Below are positions 6,036 to 7,073 of a DNA stretch of 7,073 bases, piece after piece; position 1 is the stretch's first letter; each line of letters opens with the position of its first letter. The DNA comes from Candidatus Subteraquimicrobium carltonvillense. Its GTDB lineage: Bacteria > Actinomycetota > Aquicultoria > Subteraquimicrobiales > Subteraquimicrobiaceae. The translations under genes and the position numbers were made by a program. The notes below the pieces were generated by a model. It was not told the origin of the DNA. It worked only from the letters and a program-made list of their open reading frames with translations, and did not search any database. The DNA is taken from NCBI GenBank assembly GCA_002339355.1, contig DDKQ01000093.1, forward strand, positions 3,351 to 10,423, in the 5' to 3' direction.

Positions 6036-6086
6036 AACTCCCTTTAGAGAATCCTCCAAATGGAAATTTAAAATTTGGAAGGAGTT
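6036..6086. repeat. Inverted repeat in the divergent intergenic region
   Basis: AACTCC (6036-6041) is complementary to GGAGTT (6081-6086), and inside them TCCAAAT (6055-6061) pairs with ATTTGGA (6073-6079) around an 11-nt loop. The structure lies between the amidotransferase and the M23 peptidase. It could be a leader hairpin of the peptidase mRNA or a regulator site. There is no following T run, so a simple terminator is unlikely. Confidence 0.4.
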
Positions 6087-6153
6087 CATAAGACTAAAGC
6101 GAAGGAACAATTTAATTAGATTTCAGGAATGGAGCCCTTAGGAATTTACGACG

Positions 6154-6747
6154 ATGACCACCCGTACCATGACTATATTAAAGAATAGATTTTTTGATCG
6201 GATTTTAACGGTTGCCATAGTTCTAACCATTTTGGCAAATCTTCTCGTATCCTTGCTTTTTGTATCGGTGGTAGCTTTTCCTGAGCTGATACAAATCAGG
6301 GCACCTACTCGTAAAAGTGCATATAAGATTGAATATTGCTTCCCAGTGGCTGGTAACTGCAGTTACTCTAATGACTGGCATGCACCGAGATATATCCCTT
6401 ACTATCACTTACATGAAGGTACGGATATCTTCGCCCCAAGAGGGACCCCTATTTATGCCTGTGTGGAAGGCAAAGTGGAGAAAATCGGTACAGAGCCCAT
6501 CAGCGGCAACTTTATCGGAATCCGGGGAAGAGACAAAAGATATTACTACTATGCACACTTGGAAACTTGGGTCATTGGCATCAAAGAAGGAAATAAAGTT
6601 AGGTTAGGAAAAATCATCGGGTATGTCGGAAACACGGGTAATGCGAGGGGGACACCTCCTCACCTCCATTTTGGAATCAAGGAGAGTAACTATTGGATAA
6701 ATCCCTATCCCATTTTGAAGAAAATGAAAACATACGATGAATTATAG
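6154..6747 (+). CDS. Membrane-anchored M23 (LytM-type) zinc metallopeptidase
   Basis: This 197-residue protein has a short basic cytoplasmic start, one membrane segment (about 17-42) and a small M23 domain (about 75-185) outside the membrane. Zinc-site motifs are complete: HEGTD gives H87 and D91, HLHF gives H170 and H172, and H135 in YYAHLE is the other conserved active-site histidine. GVTPxxAxxxGxV-like PIYACVEGKV (99-108) and IIGYVGNTGNARG (154-166) also fit the family. M23 enzymes cut peptide bridges in peptidoglycan; with intact residues this is probably an active hydrolase rather than a LytM-degenerate activator. The start at 6154 has AGGA (6140-6143) 10 nt upstream; ATG at 6169 is the alternative but has no ribosome binding site. 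It stands alone on its strand, divergent from the amidotransferase gene. Confidence 0.92.
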   Translation: MTTRTMTILKNRFFDRILTVAIVLTILANLLVSLLFVSVVAFPELIQIRAPTRKSAYKIEYCFPVAGNCSYSNDWHAPRYIPYYHLHEGTDIFAPRGTPIYACVEGKVEKIGTEPISGNFIGIRGRDKRYYYYAHLETWVIGIKEGNKVRLGKIIGYVGNTGNARGTPPHLHFGIKESNYWINPYPILKKMKTYDEL

Positions 6748-6792
6748 TGGTCATAATTTCAGAATTTGCTGTTTAAGGCACGATCCAAAGAT

Positions 6793-6943
6793 AGGTGGAC
6801 TGCCCATACGGGCCTACTCCCTCGGTTCTCAGAGTGCGAAATTGCTATCCGCGCCCCCTTCGGGGGCCACGCAATTTGCCGCAGCTCTTCGAACCTCGCT
6901 CGCTTAACGGTCGGCTGCACAGTCGCCTCCTTAGCCCACCCAC
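6793..6943. mobile_element. GC-rich nested-palindrome element (MITE/REP-like candidate)
   Basis: About 150 bp of GC-rich DNA sits in AT-rich flanks. Imperfect terminal inverted repeats are visible: AGGTGGACT at 6793-6801 against GGGTGGGCT as the complement of 6933-6941 (7 of 9 match). Inside, GACTG (6798-6802) pairs with CAGTC (6920-6924). GGTTC (6824-6828) pairs with GAACC (6891-6895), AGAG (6831-6834) with CTCT (6885-6888), and AAATTGC (6839-6845) with GCAATTT (6871-6877). The tip is GCCCCC-TTC-GGGGGC (6853-6867). The element would fold into a long bulged hairpin. No transposase or convincing ORF is present, and a target duplication is not clear. Confidence 0.5.
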
Positions 6944-7073
6944 TTTAGAAAAATATGCAGTGATTTATGACCCATGTACAATGAATCACACCCGGAGTTA
7001 ATCTCCAGCTGAGGTAACTCGCGGTTCAAAATATCTTCGTGACCAGCATGGAGGCAGCACTAATTAAGGGAAC
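6944..7073. other. Terminal region with no supported gene
   Basis: The last 130 bp hold two small inverted repeats: GTGATT (6960-6965) with AATCAC (6984-6989), and GGAG (6994-6997) with CTCC (7003-7006). An ATG at 7048 is open to the window end but has no ribosome binding site. I see nothing else here. Confidence 0.5.

Noticed and set aside
6766..7001. Two overlapping plus-strand ORFs of 60 and 68 codons
   Set aside because: They run through the GC-rich palindromic element, have no ribosome binding site and give Arg/Pro/Ser-rich translations typical of reading structured DNA.
7048..7073. Possible CDS start (MEAALIKG) running off the right end
   Set aside because: No ribosome binding site precedes it, and eight codons are too few to judge.
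1..7073. CRISPR arrays, rRNA genes and full insertion sequences
   Set aside because: I found no regularly spaced direct repeats, no rRNA-like sequence and no transposase frame on either strand.

Overview
The window comes from a bacterium. Shine-Dalgarno sequences precede most starts, two genes begin with TTG, and there is an HD-GYP receptor and a VapBC-type module. Coding DNA is moderately AT-rich and intergenic DNA is strongly AT-rich, with two GC-rich palindromic patches that look foreign to it. I cannot fix the lineage from the sequence. The gene mix would suit an anaerobic or thermophilic, deep-branching Gram-positive or actinobacterial-type lineage, but this is a guess.

Left part (1-365): a complete tRNA-Arg(CCG) is followed by its terminator. 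About 190 bp further on lies a second copy of the tRNA 3' end, a tRNA fragment with no 5' half. A 60-bp hairpin cassette sits against this fragment between two copies of a 9-bp direct repeat. The area looks like an integration or recombination scar at a tRNA gene.

Centre-left (366-3988, minus strand): an acyl-ACP-reductase-like dehydrogenase, related to cyanobacterial AAR with its active-site Cys kept, is followed 89 bp downstream by an 808-residue membrane receptor of 7TM-GAF-GAF-HD-GYP layout, a probable c-di-GMP phosphodiesterase. A perfect 13-bp inverted repeat between them overlaps the receptor's ribosome binding site, which suggests translational control.

Centre-right (4001-5340, plus strand): an AT-rich intergenic region holds a possible gene remnant. 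A VapBC-like toxin-antitoxin operon follows, with a palindromic operator over its -10 box. Directly after the toxin is a truncated, twice-frameshifted fragment of an inositol-monophosphatase-family gene. Toxin-antitoxin module, pseudogene and remnant together mark a decaying accessory stretch.

Right part (5340-7073): a stand-alone class I glutamine amidotransferase like the GMP synthase glutaminase subunit (minus strand) is divergent from a membrane-anchored M23 (LytM-type) metallopeptidase (plus strand). The last 320 bp have no convincing gene but contain a GC-rich, nested-palindrome element of about 150 bp with imperfect terminal inverted repeats, a MITE/REP-like candidate.

No single new multi-gene system is evident. 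The best leads are the hairpin over the receptor's RBS, the AAR-like enzyme outside its best-known context, the tRNA-associated scar with its hairpin cassette, and the GC-rich palindromic element.
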